Positions 9,601 through 20,042 of a DNA stretch of 27,914 nt are shown one piece after another (the stretch's first letter is position 1; every line of letters begins with the position of its first letter). Below the pieces are notes generated by a model that saw only the letters and a program-made list of their open reading frames with translations, was not told where the DNA came from and made no database searches. The stretch lies in contig MCFE01000894.1 of assembly GCA_002104905.1 (NCBI GenBank), forward strand, positions 1-27,914. Direction: 5' to 3'. The position numbers and the translations under genes are program-made. Origin of the DNA: Basidiobolus meristosporus CBS 931.73 (Eukaryota; Basidiobolomycota; Basidiobolomycetes; Basidiobolales; Basidiobolaceae).

Positions 9601-10799
9601 ATATAAGCCTGTAGGTCTTCTTCATAGTCATTGATCTTCATTCTTACTGGCTGGGTAATACGGTTGATTATGTGGGAGTTCCCATCAGCTGTGGAGACTG
9701 AAGTTGATTTGGTAGGTTCCAAGTTGATTCCAGCTTTCAAAGCAAATTGCTCTGACATGTACTCATGCGATGCTCCTGAGTCAATCATGATCTTGGCAGG
9801 TACTCCATTGATTGCTCCATTCAGGTACAATAACTTCCCTGAGTTTGAAGTCATTTGGGACAAGTACTCTTCTGTCATATGGAAGGTGAGTTCCGAGTCT
9901 TCTTCAAGCTCATCTTCCTCATTATTGTGTTCATGGGACTCAATATGGTTGAAGGTTCTTGTTGGCTGGTGTCCATTTCTTTTCTGAGGGCAGTACTTTG
10001 CAATATGTCCCTGCTGGTGGCAATTGAAGCAAAGTCCTCTCTTCTTGCATTCTTCTGAGGAGGGATTCTTCTGCATAGCGTCTATTTCCATTGGTACTGC
10101 TTCTGATTGTCTTCTTTCATAATGATTATAGCCTTTCTGACTAGTCACTGTAGGCTTCCCAACTCCAAACATAGCTGAGTCATAGTCAATGGCAATCTTG
10201 ATGGCTTCTTCAATAGTCTGAGGTCTTCGGTAATTGACTTCCTTGCGAGTTCTTTCTTTCAACCCATCAATAAAGTATTCAACTTGATCCAAGGGGTCCA
10301 TTCTTTCAATTTGTCCAAGTAGACATCTGTACTCATAGATGTATTCTTGCACCATTCCTTTCTGTCTGAGTGTCTTTAACTTCCTTCTTAGTAGTGTCTG
10401 CTGGTGTGGAGGTTCAAAAGCATCCTGAATTTCCGACACAAACTCATCCCAGGTAGAGATTGTAGAGCATCCCATCATAGTAGCTGACCTGATCTTGTTG
10501 TGGTACCACTGTAAAGCTGCATCTGCCAGGTAAGAAGCTGCATAATGCAACTTGCTCTCTGGAGCAATTCCTTTAGCTTTAAAAGCTTCTTCAATCTGAA
10601 AGAGCCAAGTTCCCAGGTTTTCATTGACTCTGCCATGGTACCGGTTGACCTTCACACTAAAGTTGCTCTTGACAGGGCTTTGCTGGCTCTGAGCCATGGT
10701 AGTCATTCCTTGTTGCTGTTGGCTGAGGATCTGGAGTAGCTGTTGCTGTTGGGCCAGGATTTGCTGCATGGCATTCTTCCATTCTTGATTGTCCGACAT
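6666..10799 (-). CDS. Ty3/gypsy Gag-Pol polyprotein (copy 1)
   Basis: 1377 codons from ATG 10799 to TAG 6666, with no internal stop or frameshift. In order: a Gln-rich N-terminus (residues ~12-45) and retrotransposon Gag (~60-190). The nucleocapsid knuckle CX2CX4HX4C follows (C257, C260, H265, C270). The aspartic protease motif is IDSGA (D340). Reverse transcriptase carries D618 and YLDD (D682, D683). RNase H has D829, E870 and D895. Integrase has the HHCC finger (H1021, H1026, C1056, C1059), the D-D-35-E triad (D1087, D1147, E1183) and a GPF module (1317-1319). No chromodomain follows. The product would form particles, copy the RNA and integrate the DNA. Gag and Pol share one frame, so no ribosomal frameshift sets their ratio. 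Residue 905 is Leu where copy 2 has Gln, a position usually Gln in the RNase H-end motif FTQK. Expression in vivo is unproven. Confidence 0.96.
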   Translation of the reverse strand: MSDNQEWKNAMQQILAQQQQLLQILSQQQQGMTTMAQSQQSPVKSNFSVKVNRYHGRVNENLGTWLFQIEEAFKAKGIAPESKLHYAASYLADAALQWYHNKIRSATMMGCSTISTWDEFVSEIQDAFEPPHQQTLLRRKLKTLRQKGMVQEYIYEYRCLLGQIERMDPLDQVEYFIDGLKERTRKEVNYRRPQTIEEAIKIAIDYDSAMFGVGKPTVTSQKGYNHYERRQSEAVPMEIDAMQKNPSSEECKKRGLCFNCHQQGHIAKYCPQKRNGHQPTRTFNHIESHEHNNEEDELEEDSELTFHMTEEYLSQMTSNSGKLLYLNGAINGVPAKIMIDSGASHEYMSEQFALKAGINLEPTKSTSVSTADGNSHIINRITQPVRMKINDYEEDLQAYIFGNCKFDLVLGKTWLFCRNPSINWRTHATQIQKDNKTYELLPARLDFNLVNSSVCETSELSKTQFCRALRKGTQMFLMAVLQEDSSILAPQQVQTLLKKYSDVFPDELVSLPPVRDVDHAIDTGDSPPVSKTPYRMSPLELEEMKKQIDQLLEQGYIRPSKSPWGAPVLFVKKKDGTLRMCIDYRALNSVTVKNKYPIPRIDELLDQLNGATIFSKIDLMSGYNQIRVKPEDIPKTAFRTRYGHYEYLVMSFGLTNAPATFMTLMQTVFQEYLDKFVIIYLDDILIYSMTEKDHMVHIEKVLKKLRENKLYGKLAKCEFFKEHVEYLGHIVTSTGVTLDPKKVEVIKNLKQPHSISELRSFLGMVSYYRRFVKSFASIAAPLTDILKKDNTYKWDIACETAFQTLKNELAKLPSLRIPDFRKEFTLCTDASDYAIGGVLSQEHEGKDYPVAFESKKLNSAEQNYPVHEKEMLAIIHCLKTWRCYIEGVKCTVKTDHASLKYIFTLKVLSRRMTRWSEYIQQFDLKIVYCPGKNNTVADALSRLDQVAQLNLVHESDWPSLLPKYLEDQAIPNEVDEDIKKIIRDEASKFVVQNETLYRIVDGSPIAYCPYVARLDLIHKLHNGYGHLGIEGTYSLVKARAWWPRMKQDIEKLVKTCPNCQINQGQPQRIAELFPLEPVRPFERWGIDFIGRLPTTRKCNRWILVAIDHATKWPVAKAVPIASEQEVASFIYHEILMKFGCPVEILSDRGANFMAKTLEAYLEMQQIRHLKTSAYHPRTNGVTERFNGLFGKMLTKYANGVVSRWDEYIDQALFACRVRVHNTTQQSPFYLVYGCKPRIPGDLTQPKLTDTLEDELSQPSRHQQLEQRRQEAQTKVSQSAEKMKQRFDKTIAPEALTVGNFVLLRNNTRKKFEPQWTGPFKIIRECPFATYQLVDKQGNIREDLVHRDRLKLARLADNTEPSRYWYHKKRDSGEPSQL

Positions 10800-10857
10800 C
10801 TTGAGGGTGGTTTCTTCTTTCTTCAGGAGGGAGGTTTCTGGTTATCGCTGCTACCAA
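10800..10857 (-). other. Gypsy copy 1 leader with initiator-Met-type primer binding site
   Basis: The 58-bp leader separates the 5' LTR from the Gag ATG. One base inside the LTR the sense strand reads TGGTAGCAGCG (10846-10856), complementary to a tRNA 3' end CGCUGCUACCA. The UACCA end implies U72 with discriminator A73. This fits the A1:U72 pair typical of eukaryotic initiator tRNA-Met, a common gypsy primer. The exact tRNA of this organism is not in the window. Confidence 0.75.
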
Positions 10858-11225
10858 TGTTACAAGTCTTGGTATAAGAGTTGTAGAGGAATAGGGAGTT
10901 TAGCTAGTATTGTATTCACTAAAACTTGAACTGATTTTTATTGAGGTTCCAGCAGCTCCTTATATACATTTTGCCAGATCAATTGCTGACTAATTGTATT
11001 TCCTAATGTAGGTTGTGGCTGATGACTCATTTGATTGCATCATCATCACCCAATAAGATCCTACTTAATATATCTATTTCTGTCTGATAAGGATCTGCTG
11101 ATTCATTTGCTGACTAATGCTACTGCTTTCATAGATAATACTGATGTACTGATAACCTAAACATATACTAACTGATTTGACTAAAAACTGATCTAACTTA
11201 AACATTCAAGCGGCAGATCATAACA
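10858..11225 (-). repeat. 5' LTR of gypsy copy 1 (promoter LTR)
   Basis: A 368-bp LTR identical by eye to 6288-6655. On the sense strand TATATAAG (10959-10966) is a good TATA box. About 20 bases downstream is AATAAA (10937-10942). Transcription probably starts downstream of that word, giving a short R region; the start site itself is inferred. Confidence 0.92.
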
Positions 11226-11290
11226 GAGTTCATATATTTATCAGCTTCTGGTCTCATGTGATTAAACATATCTATTGCCATCAGGCAATG

Positions 11291-11672
11291 TGTTAGGATA
11301 AGCTGCTGCAATTTAAGAAGTGCTTCAGATATAAGGAACTTGTCAAGAAATTGTGATAATAGTTGAACTGTTGTGTGTTAATAAAGAGGCTCAGTTATTA
11401 TACCTTTGTAGATGTAATACAGCTGTAACACTAAGTAAGGAGGGTTTCTCAATATTCAGGAGCATTCTGTAACAGTTTCAGGGTTAGTACATAATAGTTA
11501 GTATTAGTGCTAATATGATCCTGACTATAGGGGAATAGTCATAAGATCATAGATCTGAAGAAAGTGGCAAAGTTAGAGCTGTAAATTAGTCCCACAGTGA
11601 GCAAGACTAGTCCAGAATTGTCAAGTAAATTTTTAGCTGCAGAATGATACCAAATAGTCCAATATTTCAGCA
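11291..11672 (-). repeat. 3' LTR of copia relic A
   Basis: About 382 bp, from TGTTAGGAT at 11291 to ...TTCAGCA at 11672. The boundary is supported by the polypurine tract ATCCCCCTCAA (plus strand, 11673-11683) directly outside it. Homologous sequence recurs at 20043-20276 in the same orientation and at 18204-18574 inverted. Shared blocks include TATTCAGGAGCATTCTGTAA. The left end is set by the TGTT/AACA convention and by comparison, so it may be off by a few bases. Confidence 0.7.
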
Positions 11673-11684
11673 ATCCCCCTCAAC

Positions 11685-12250
11685 TAAATAGTTTCCTAGT
11701 CCTAATTCCTCCCTGAGATTCTCAAATTGTGGCCTAACTAGTGGTTTTGTCAATATATCTGCCATCATTTTGTTATTTGGTGAGTACACTAACTCTACTA
11801 AGTTATTTTCACAGCTTCCCTCACAAAGTGATGCAGTATATCAATATGCATAGTTCTGGCATGATTAGTAGGAATTCTAGCTAATGAAATACATCTTTGA
11901 TAATCCTTGCATCTACCTGTTGGTTCATCTGAATTAAAACCCAAGTCTTTGAATAGTTTTGGTAGCCATATAGCCTCCTTAGTTGCTTTACATGCAGCCA
12001 TATATTCTGCTTCAGTTGTAGATGGGGCCACAGTTGGTTGTTTCTTGCAATTCCAAGTAATAGCTGTACCAGCATAAAGAAATACATAGCCTGTGGTAGA
12101 GCATCTGTCAATCAGATCCCTACCCCAATCTGAATCACTTTAACCATTAAATTTTTGCCTATTATCTGCTCCAGAGTATTCCAGTACCATATTCTTGGTA
12201 CCTTGTAGATATCTGAAAATCTGCTTAACTGCTGCAATTTGATCTGATCA
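11685..12250 (-). pseudogene. Copia relic A: RNase H region
   Basis: Minus-strand frames contain STTEAEYMA and HIDILHHFVREAV, hallmark copia RNase H motifs. The tail KMMADILTKPL continues in a shifted frame up to the polypurine tract. SDSDWGRDL and GYVFLYAG lie upstream. Disruptions include a frameshift near 11800, another near 12030, and in-frame stops near 12140 (a TAA within NG-SDSDWG) and near 12248. The protein would remove RNA from the RNA:DNA hybrid; here it is dead. Confidence 0.85.
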
Positions 12251-13130
12251 AAAATTCTGCATGTATTGACTAACTATTCCAACTGCCACTGCAATATCTG
12301 GACGTGTAGACACCATCAAGTACATTAGGCTACCAACCATTGACTGAAAGGGAAAGTTTTGGTCAATATCTGAGCTATTTCATCTATCACTGGCTGGGGT
12401 TTGCTTAATTTTGAGTTATTGTCCATAGGGGTAGCTTCAGGTTTGCAATTTTTCATTTTAAAGCGTCTAAGAATGTCCCTGATGTACTTAGACTGATTCA
12501 GCACAAAATTCTGCGTAGGTATGTCAAATTTGACCTCAATTTCAAGAAAATAGCTCAATTTTCCAAGATCTTTCATCTCAAGCTTGCTGAAGAGATATTA
12601 TTTTGACTGTTTAAGTGCCTCTTGGTGACATGTAGCTAAAACTAGGTCATCCCTGGATCTGGGAATAGCCTTTAGCCACTAATCTAGCCTTGTACTTATC
12701 AACAGCACCATTTGAGGTTATCTCGATCTTGTAGACCCATCTACATCCTATTGGCTTTCCCACATTTGGTAAGTTTACCAGTTCCCACATTTTTGCCTTG
12801 ATCAGTGATTGGTACTCCTCCTGCATAGCTTGTTGCCCCATAGGAGCATATGGACTTTGCATTGCCTGTTCCAGATTCTGAGGTTTGGCACAACAGGCAA
12901 GATAAGCTTCTTCATGATCATTGGATGTCTGCCACCAGGATCCAGGGGCATTTCTTATTCTGGTAGATCTCCTAACTGGGATAATCTGTTCTGATCTGCA
13001 ACTGGTAGTAATATCTTCAATATCTGGCTGGAATTGGTATGTATTATCTTCATTAGTGTTGGTTGTATCATCAGGCAGCTGGCCAATGATTTCTGTGGCT
13101 TTCTGATCTTTATTCTCCCCAAATACAATG
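12251..13130 (-). pseudogene. Copia relic A: reverse transcriptase with core deleted
   Basis: The RVT_2 start is clear: an acidic/basic linker, then KMWELVNLP, CRWVYK and KARLVAKGYSQ, ending near 12650. The next recognisable codons, in another frame, are DDLVLA of the catalytic YxDD motif, followed by LEMKDLGKLSYFLEIEV and the C-terminal part with MVGSLMYLMVSTRPDIAVA. The segment that should hold the first catalytic Asp and the Tyr-x of YxDD, roughly 100 residues or more in the family, is absent. The junction is at about 12645-12655. This is a clean internal deletion plus a frameshift, so the enzyme is inactive. Confidence 0.85.
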
Positions 13131-13839
13131 TCCCTGCTCTTGATCAGCTTCTGAATTTTGCCATCATACACTCTATACCCTTTAGTATCTTCACAATACC
13201 CAAGAAAGATCCCTTTCCTACCCTCCATTATCTCCCTGTTGTACCTTCAAATTACACCCAGTTTGTGTTTCTGCCATGTTCTTGAAGTGCTTAAACCTCT
13301 TTAAAGCTTCATCCTTTGTTTTGAGGAAAGTACACCCATGCATATCTTGTTTTGTCATCAATAAGCCTCACGAAGTATCTCTTGGCTCCAGAGGACAGTG
13401 TTTTCATGGGGCCACATATGTCTGAGTATACTATAGCCAGTATTTTGGTGGTATTGATGCATTCTGAGCTCTTGAAACATTGCCTAGCTTGTTTGCCATA
13501 TGAACATCCCTTACAAACATTCAATTTGATTGGAAGTGAGTATTTTAGGCCCAAAACAAGCTGATTTTTCACCAATTGGCTCATTTTCTGTTCCCCAATG
13601 TGTCCTGGCCTCCTATGCCATGTCTCCCTGTTGGTTTCATCAGTTTCAGCAATGTTAACATACTCAGGTACAATGATCTTGCAATGTAGCTTGTTTATAT
13701 TGTGATCTCTGATTCCTAGAGCTAATTTTTGTCCATTCTCACACAATATTGTGCAGCTCATCTTAGTAAAAACAAATTTCAGTCCCTCAGCAGTTGCTTT
13801 ACTGACTGAGAGTAGGTTCTTAGCTATATCCAGGTACAT
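13131..13839 (-). pseudogene. Copia relic A: integrase with core deleted
   Basis: The frame 13309-13839 carries the pre-integrase zinc region (WHRRPGHIG, then CKGCSYGKQAR) and the first integrase Asp in YSDICGPM, then YFVRLIDDKTRYAWVYF. Near 13230-13300 another frame reads LKRFKHFKNMAET and DNGG, which holds the second Asp. This joins at once to RKGIFLGY, normally well over 100 residues further on. The segment with the catalytic Glu is therefore missing. The C-terminal linker (VRRSTRIRN) is still present. Family assignment is firm; function is lost. Confidence 0.83.
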
Positions 13840-14330
13840 AGAGTACTTCAGTGAGTTGTGCTGCAGTTGCCCCTGAGCTATTGCGCATATTTAGTTGTAT
13901 AGACCCACTTGCAGTTGCATCCAGAGCAGAGTAGTCTCCCAGATAAACCTTTCTTACAGGAATAGTTTTTAAGTTGCTGAGCCACTCCTTTATACCCCAA
14001 ATATGCTGTGAGGCTCCAGAGTCAATATATCATTCATTACTTTGGATACTTGCATTCTCTTGTACGGTTACAAATATCTTTTCATCAGTAGTCATATGGT
14101 TTGCCTGCTCTTGTTTCTGTTTTTTGTCTTCTGGTTTCTTCTTGCATTCTCTTGCCCAGTGTCCTGGCTTTTTACAATAGTTGCAGCAACCAGGTTTTCT
14201 TTGGTTTTGTTGTTTTCCCCTCTTTTCTGAGTACCTTTCTGAACTGAATAAAGCATTATCTTTGATTTTCTCTGCTTGCTCATTACACCTGAGTTCATCA
14301 TGGAGAAGTCTTCCTTTGACATAGTGTAAA
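13840..14330 (-). pseudogene. Copia relic A: protease and Gag knuckle region
   Basis: The aspartic protease motif IDSGA is encoded at 14012-14026. Two codons before it a TGA stands where Trp is usual. Upstream, at 14144-14185, is a perfect CX2CX4HX4C nucleocapsid knuckle (CNYCKKPGHWAREC), which lies in a different frame from the longer ORF 14092-14322 over the same bases. Gag sequence ends at about 14330, where similarity to relic B (19460 area, GACATAGTG) breaks off. The N-terminal Gag domain is missing. Confidence 0.78.
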
Positions 14331-15374
14331 GTCTTTATGAATGAACATCCTTCATGGTTACCTGAGCTTTCATTTTATGCTGATAATCAATCTGATACAG
14401 AGAATTAGCCAATGGGCTTGTTCACTAGTGCTAGATCAGCTTAGTACAATGTGTACCTTCTGGCACTACTTTATTCAGCATAATGTTGGTAGTGGCATTT
14501 AACAATTGGAATCTGTGGTAATTTATATTTGCATTACTCATAGCAGTGCAATAGCAGCTTTATGCACTATTCATTCTATATTGAACACATCTCATTCAAT
14601 GGATGTCTCCTGTTTGATTACTCAAAGAAACAATCAAGATCTTGGATATTGATGAGTGTTTGCTCTGAGTAGTTGGAAATGTCAACCTTCAACAAGTGGC
14701 CCAATAAACCTGACGATATGAACTACTAGAGTCTTTGCTAAGTATTACAATGCCAGCATACTGGCATATGTTATAACAACTAATGCCAACAGTCTCCATT
14801 GAGATGCCTTTCACCAAGTCAGTATGTGAACTTTAGAGCAACACTACCAAAGCTTGCAAAGCTGCTAATTTGACACAAGCCTGTCACAGCACACCAAATT
14901 GCAACTATAGACAACTTCATAGTGCTCTAAGCAAGGAGCTCTGCCTTCATAGAAAGTTAAGCCAACAAATGCTGCTGCACATGATCATGACCAAGTTATA
15001 CTTGCTGTATTGACAAATGAGACCCAATGGAGATATCCTCTACCCCAGCAGCCTTTGTCAGGAAAGTGAGCATATCAGCATGCAGTATTCAGGCTAGGTC
15101 TACAACCTCATCTGGTGTAATTTAACATGACCAAATTTGAAGCCTGGATTACTCGCATAGGAGGCAAAATCCTTAATACCCGTACACAAGTGGCTAAGAC
15201 AACAGTCAAAAAAGGGCAGATTTGGTATAAAAGTGAAGGACAATACCAAACACTTGAGTAAGAACATTACAGTATATTGTGTGTATACTTGATAATGATT
15301 GGTATTTGCTTGATTCAAGCTGTATATGTGCTTAGTAAATCAATATATAGATGCAATCTGCAAAGCCAGTAGCA
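14331..15374. other. No recognisable gene; contains half of a diverged repeat pair
   Basis: About 1 kb without a credible ORF. The part 14700-15060 aligns loosely with 17760-18120. The clearest block is AGCTTGC-AAGCTGC followed by a TAATT-GACACAAG stretch (14851-14880 and 17943-17972). The origin of that repeat is unknown. The rest shows nothing I can name. Confidence 0.4.
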
Positions 15375-15629
15375 TTGCCAGATCAATTGCTGACTAATTG
15401 TATTTCCTGATGTAGGTTGTCGCTGATGACTCATCTGATTGCATCATCATCACCCAATAAGATCCTACTTAATATATCTATTTCTGTCTGATCAGGATCT
15501 GCTGATTCATTTGCTGACTAATGCTACTGATTTCATAGATAATACTGATATACTGATAACCTAAACATATACTAATTGATTTGACTAAAAACTGATCTAA
15601 CTTAGACATTCAAGTGGCAGATCATAACA
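15375..15629 (-). repeat. Truncated gypsy LTR fragment
   Basis: 255 bp match positions ~114-368 of the intact gypsy LTR, ending in the expected ...GATCATAACA. I count about nine substitutions, so it is clearly older than the intact copies. The sense-3' third of the LTR is missing, and no internal gypsy sequence adjoins, so it is a broken solo LTR. Confidence 0.9.
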
Positions 15630-18203
15630 TTACTACCTTTGTTTAGCATTTGCTAGATTGCTTTTATGTTGGAGAAAATCCTTGATCAATCATTGAAACT
15701 AGGGTGCACATTTTCAGAACATCTAAAGTAATACCAATTGGCATATTTGACAGCATGTCTAAGGGTCATTAGAGCAACTGGAACACAAAAGATACAATAT
15801 AATATTGAAATAACAAAGATTCCACCTGATATCTATTATATTTAGAGCTAGTAGCAATTGAATGATGTATTTGAGATAATTCACTTAGTATTCACTGTGT
15901 AACATATTTGCTAATCATCAGAAATTGGTGATGTGCAGAATTTTAGGAAACTCTGAGACTAGTCCAAATGAGCTCTAACCTAGCAGAGGATAGTAGCCTT
16001 GTATTTTTTGATAGTCTACATAGTTTCAGCCTGTGTATAGTTCTGGATTGCGCTGGCACTGCACAACACTATCTGGCTCCATAATTTCCAACACAATGCA
16101 ATCAGCAGGAAGCAATTACTGGTAATTTGATCAATCTTGCTTACATAACTCAGAACAACTCTTTTCTTGCTTTCTTAATACTTCATAGTGATCCAGACAC
16201 ATTTCTCTCAGTTAGTGTCTTCTTGTATAAATATACTCTGAATTTATAAGCATCTTGACTGTTTTACCTACCCTACTGTTCTCAACCTATACCTGACTCT
16301 CTTCTGTGTCAACCTGCCAATATACTTAATTTTTTCAGACAACTAGCAATGCTCTACTTTTACTCTGGATTGTTTGATAAGCTGAGAGCATAGTTTTGGC
16401 TTTCTGCCAAGCACACCATTCCTTTTCTTTTTATTGACTGTGAAGCAATCATTGGTTGAAAAATCCACCACTTTATCAGCCAGGTCTACAAAGCACTTCT
16501 GCCCTGCATCTACTTCTTTATAATTCTCTACCCAGAGTGCCTTCTTATAAAGGTGATTCTTCATTGCTGTCAGCTGGGTATGATAATTTCCAGAACTTTT
16601 GTCATCAAGGAAAAAGGGACTAAACCTTGTATGGCAGTATTTCTTTTAATAGCAGAGGAGCTTAACAAGGGATCTTCTTGAATAGAGTTGGGATCATAGT
16701 TCACAATATTTTGTAAAGATCTTCTATAATGTGTTAACAGGGAGCTCAGTGGTAGTGATGGTATTTGCAACAAAGATTCATTCAGATATATAGATCATAT
16801 TATGATTGGAAAGTGAATAAGGCAGCATGAGTTGAGTTGATTATGTGCAATCAGCTTAGTTTATATGACATTCCTTGCATTATGATCAAATCATCAATTG
16901 CAAAGTATTTCATCATTAGATCGCAAGAATTATCATCAAGCAATGACTTGCTGATTTTATGGATAAATTACTCGTAAGTCTATTTTGAGATAGGAAATCC
17001 GCAACTGATGCTATCTGATCTGTGCCAATGAAATCCAATCTGCACCAAGCATAATATATTGAGAGTGCAATAATCACACTGGTTTTCATGTGCATTTCAA
17101 ACAAGACTAAGAAAATGACAAAAGCTTTTGTAATAGCATACATATCCATCATTATGTTACATATACTAAGCCTCAACTCATCTTAAGTTCAACTTTGACA
17201 AAATCAATCCCAAGCTCACAAGCATAGTCAAGACTAGAGAAGTAATTTTTGGGATCTGTTGAAACTATTGTCATATATTTTGGTTTGGCTTAGTGTCTAT
17301 GATGAATCTTCTTGCATATTTTTGGGCATTACTTATAAATCTGACAGACCTGGCTACCTTAGGGAGTTGACAGAGATGGAAGAATCTGAAAAGACAGCAG
17401 TGGCATGAGTTCTGGAACAAGATACTAGCAGATGTATGCACAAGATTAATATCATGGTAAGTATTGTATTAAGAATAATTTGAGAGTGAGGGGGATGATG
17501 AAGTTGTGCACAATCAACTACACACACAACATGTGCACTACCAATCAGATGCATATGTTTGTGCCCTAACTTTGGGAACAATGAAGATCTTGAATAACTT
17601 TTTGCCTCAAGTTACTAATGTCTATGTGAAAAATGAGAAGAGTGCAGTTGCATTCAAGATCAATTTCCCAGGACTTACTAAGGCATCAGTTTCAAGAAAT
17701 TGGAAGGCAGGTAGGTGAATATCTTGAGAAACAAGCAAGCTTGCTTCAAGAGGAATAAAACCAACCATATGCAACTGAGGCAAGATATCACCAACACACC
17801 CGGTTGGATTTCTTACAAGTCTTGCAATATTAGTGTGCTGGAGCACCTCATTTCAATCTACACTGGCATCTGTGGCCAGAGCATCATGCACTAAGTTAAT
17901 GCATGTTGGGCCAAGATACATAGCTCAGAGCAAAGTAACAGGAGCTTGCCAAGCTGCCTAATTAGACACAAGTCTACATGCATGGGCCAAGTTAGCTATA
18001 CATACAGCATCACATCAAGCAAAGCCAGGGGCCATGACAATATTTCATGTTGCACCTGTTCATGATGTCAAACCTGTCCAGCAGCAGGCTACATCTGGAG
18101 AACTGACTGACAAAGACCCACCACAAATACCTTCATTGTAGGAGCCTTTGGCTAGTACACAAATGAATACTAAATTTGTGATATATGCAATATCAAGTCT
18201 GTT
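15630..18203. other. Long unassigned stretch, possibly decayed element sequence
   Basis: Only short open frames occur. The minus-strand ones at 16343-16564 and 16570-16773 (67-73 codons) and the plus-strand 17506-17718 show no motif I recognise. Translation from about 17480 to 17720 on the plus strand gives a moderately protein-like string (ILNNFLPQVTNVYVKNEKSA) before a stop, so decayed coding sequence is possible. The part 17760-18120 is related to 14700-15060. No host gene can be supported. Confidence 0.35.
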
Positions 18204-18574
18204 TGTGTAAGCATATGAGACCATCTGGTATCTTTCATCAGCAAAATGTAGACCGGATTATTCTGGACTGGTCCCATTCACTGTAGGACTATTTGATAGC
18301 TCTAACTTTGACACTTTCTTTGAGATCCATAATACTACAATTATTCCTTTTTGGTCAAGAGCACATTGGCACTCTGCACTAGCCCAAATACTGCTTTGTA
18401 ATGCTCCTGAAAGTTAAGAAGCTCTACTTACTTAGCATTGTAGTTGTATTGCTTCTTCAAAGGTAGTACAGTAGAGCACTTTACAGAAAAACAACAGCTC
18501 AACTATTGTCATTCTATCTTGATTAGTTCTATATATCCAGAACACTTCTAAAAATACAACAGTTTACGTGCTCC
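18204..18574 (+). repeat. Copia solo LTR in opposite orientation
   Basis: The reverse complement of the copia relic A LTR aligns along its length. Shared blocks include TTCTGGACT followed by TC-ACTGT-GGACTA-TT (18262-18292), AGCTCTAACTTTG, AATGCTCCTGAA and CAACTATT. No copia internal sequence follows on either side in this orientation. The ends are approximate because the copy is diverged and no target duplication is clear. Confidence 0.7.
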
Positions 18575-18899
18575 CATTCCCTTAATCCACCATAATGAAG
18601 ACTTCTGTCAGTAAACAGAGCAATTTAAACCTCTCCCCTGCAAAAGAGAGGTTTGATAAGAATAACTAAACACTTTATAGAATCAAGATGCAGATTCACC
18701 TTGAGGAAAGAGAGGTTTAGAATATAGTAGTGGGAAGGAGAGTTAAGCCCAACCAAACAGCAGACAAAGTTGAAAAGTTTTAAGAAAACAAGCAATAAAA
18801 CCTTACTCCTATATGTATCAATGTGCAATATTCCTACATAGGACAAATTCATACTTCTAATACCACCACAACTGCTTGGATATTCTGTCTTTTCATCAA

Positions 18900-20006
18900 T
18901 AAGTAGCATCATTTTTCACTATATATGGAGGAGCTCAGCTTAGTAAAAACTAAATTTAGCCCCTAAGTAGTTGCTTCACTCAATGAGAAGCAGTTCTTGA
19001 CTACTCCAAGCATATGGAGTAAGTCAGTTAGTTCTTATATTGTTGCCCCTGAGATATCAGTCAAATTAAGCGGTGTAGACACACTGGCAGTAGCTTCTAA
19101 TAAAGAGTTGCCTCCCAGATTAACTTACTGGCATTGATAGTACTTAAGTTTTAAACCACTCCTTTACACAACCACTATACTGCAATGCTGCAGAGTCAAT
19201 ATGCCATTCTTTACATTAGTTATTTGCACTATCCTGTACAGTTAAAAATGGCCATTTGTCTGAATTTCTATGGTTTGCCTGCTCTAGTATATATTTTATG
19301 TCTAATTGCCTATTCTTGCATTCTCTTGCCCAAAGTCCAGGCTTCTTACAATTGTTATATCAGCCAGGTTTTCTCCAGATCTGTTACTTTCCCTTTTTTT
19401 TGTGTGTCTTTCTGTGCTTAATGAAGCATTTTCTTGGATCTCTTGGAGAGGTCTCTCTTTGACATAGTGAAATATCAGATTGACTTGACTACTTTCAAAA
19501 GAAAACATCAGTGGTGCATAGTTAGCTGGTAGGCTGTAGAGTAGACAATGTATCCTAACGTCATCATCCTCACCAGCATTAACACTGCAAGGTTCTTCTA
19601 CAACTCTATCTATTCTGTTGATGAGTTGAAGCATATCATCTTCTGACTTATGCATCATATTAATGAACTCTTTCTTGAATAAAGCTTGCTTGAGGTCTAC
19701 TTTGCCCTGAAAGTTTACTCTAAGAACTCCCGTGCAGTTTTAGCATTGCTATAAGCTTGAATTTGTCCAACAAAAGAATCTTGTTGATATAAACATTAGC
19801 ATTAGCATCTTTCTTCTCCTTCTCTCAAAACTTGGCAACTTCTTCTGTTCTTTTGGCCCAACTTCCTTTCCTGTCACTATATTTGAAAGCTTTCTTTCTT
19901 CAAGGAGGATCTGCATCTTTACTCTTCAGAGTCTGTAGTTATTCCTAACAAGCCTCTGTTTTACAGGAAGGATGTTTGTATATTTCTGTTTAGTTGTAGA
20001 AGTCAT
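18900..20006 (-). pseudogene. Copia relic B: gag and protease remnant
   Basis: A gag start is plausible at ATG 20006 (MTSTTKQKY), followed by the UBN2-type Gag signature NYRL-RVKMQILLEE with a stop in place of Trp. The later Gag part is clear in frame 19302-19658: DDMLQLINRIDRVVEE, then IHCLLYSLPANYAPL. The knuckle has lost its first Cys and its His (NNCKKPGLWAREC). The protease motif near 19190 reads IDSAA in place of IDSGA. The leader between ATG and LTR is only 36 bp. The copy is non-functional but useful for reconstructing the family layout, since it holds the 5' end that relic A lacks. Confidence 0.8.
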
Positions 20007-20030
20007 CTTTAGAACAGATTAAGGGAATTG

Positions 20031-20042
20031 GGGCTTAAAACC
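20031..20042 (-). other. Copia primer binding site of half-tRNA type
   Basis: Directly inside the 5' LTR the sense strand reads GGTTTTAAGCCC. This matches 10 of 12 bases of GGTTATGAGCCC, the complement of the conserved anticodon-arm sequence GGGCUCAUAACC of initiator tRNA-Met. Drosophila copia and some relatives prime from such an internal tRNA half-molecule instead of the 3' CCA end. No TGG-type site is present here. The copy is decayed, so the two mismatches may be mutations. Confidence 0.55.

Larger units (their letters stand above)
6288..11225 (-). mobile_element. Intact Ty3/gypsy LTR retrotransposon, copy 1
   Basis: A complete 4938-bp element read on the minus strand. It has two 368-bp LTRs with TGTTA...TAACA ends, a polypurine tract beside the 3' LTR, a primer binding site one base inside the 5' LTR, and one uninterrupted Gag-Pol frame. 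The LTRs appear identical by eye. The flanks carry the direct repeat GAGT (6284-6287 and 11226-11229), consistent with a short target-site duplication. The reading could extend to five bases, GAGTT, if the leading T is shared. Pol order PR-RT-RH-IN places it in Ty3/gypsy (Metaviridae); there is no chromodomain. It is very probably a recent insertion. Confidence 0.95.
11291..14330 (-). mobile_element. Ty1/copia element relic A, internally deleted
   Basis: Read on the minus strand it contains the end of gag, protease, integrase, reverse transcriptase and RNase H, then a polypurine tract and 3' LTR. Integrase before RT marks Ty1/copia. Gag is cut at about 14330, where similarity to relic B stops, so the 5' LTR is missing. 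Pol has several stops, frameshifts and two internal deletions. It cannot be autonomous. Confidence 0.85.

Noticed and set aside
9335-9631. 98-codon minus-strand ORF inside Gag-Pol (also at 26158-26454)
   Set aside because: It overlaps the protease region in another frame and has no protein features; it is a shadow frame.
7411-10739. Plus-strand ORFs of 61-118 codons inside gypsy copy 1 (and the same set in copy 2)
   Set aside because: They lie antisense to the continuous Gag-Pol frame, show no motifs, and repeat identically in both copies only because the copies are the same.
16343-16773. Two adjacent minus-strand ORFs (67-73 codons)
   Set aside because: They are in different frames, short, and without recognisable motifs; not enough to call a gene.
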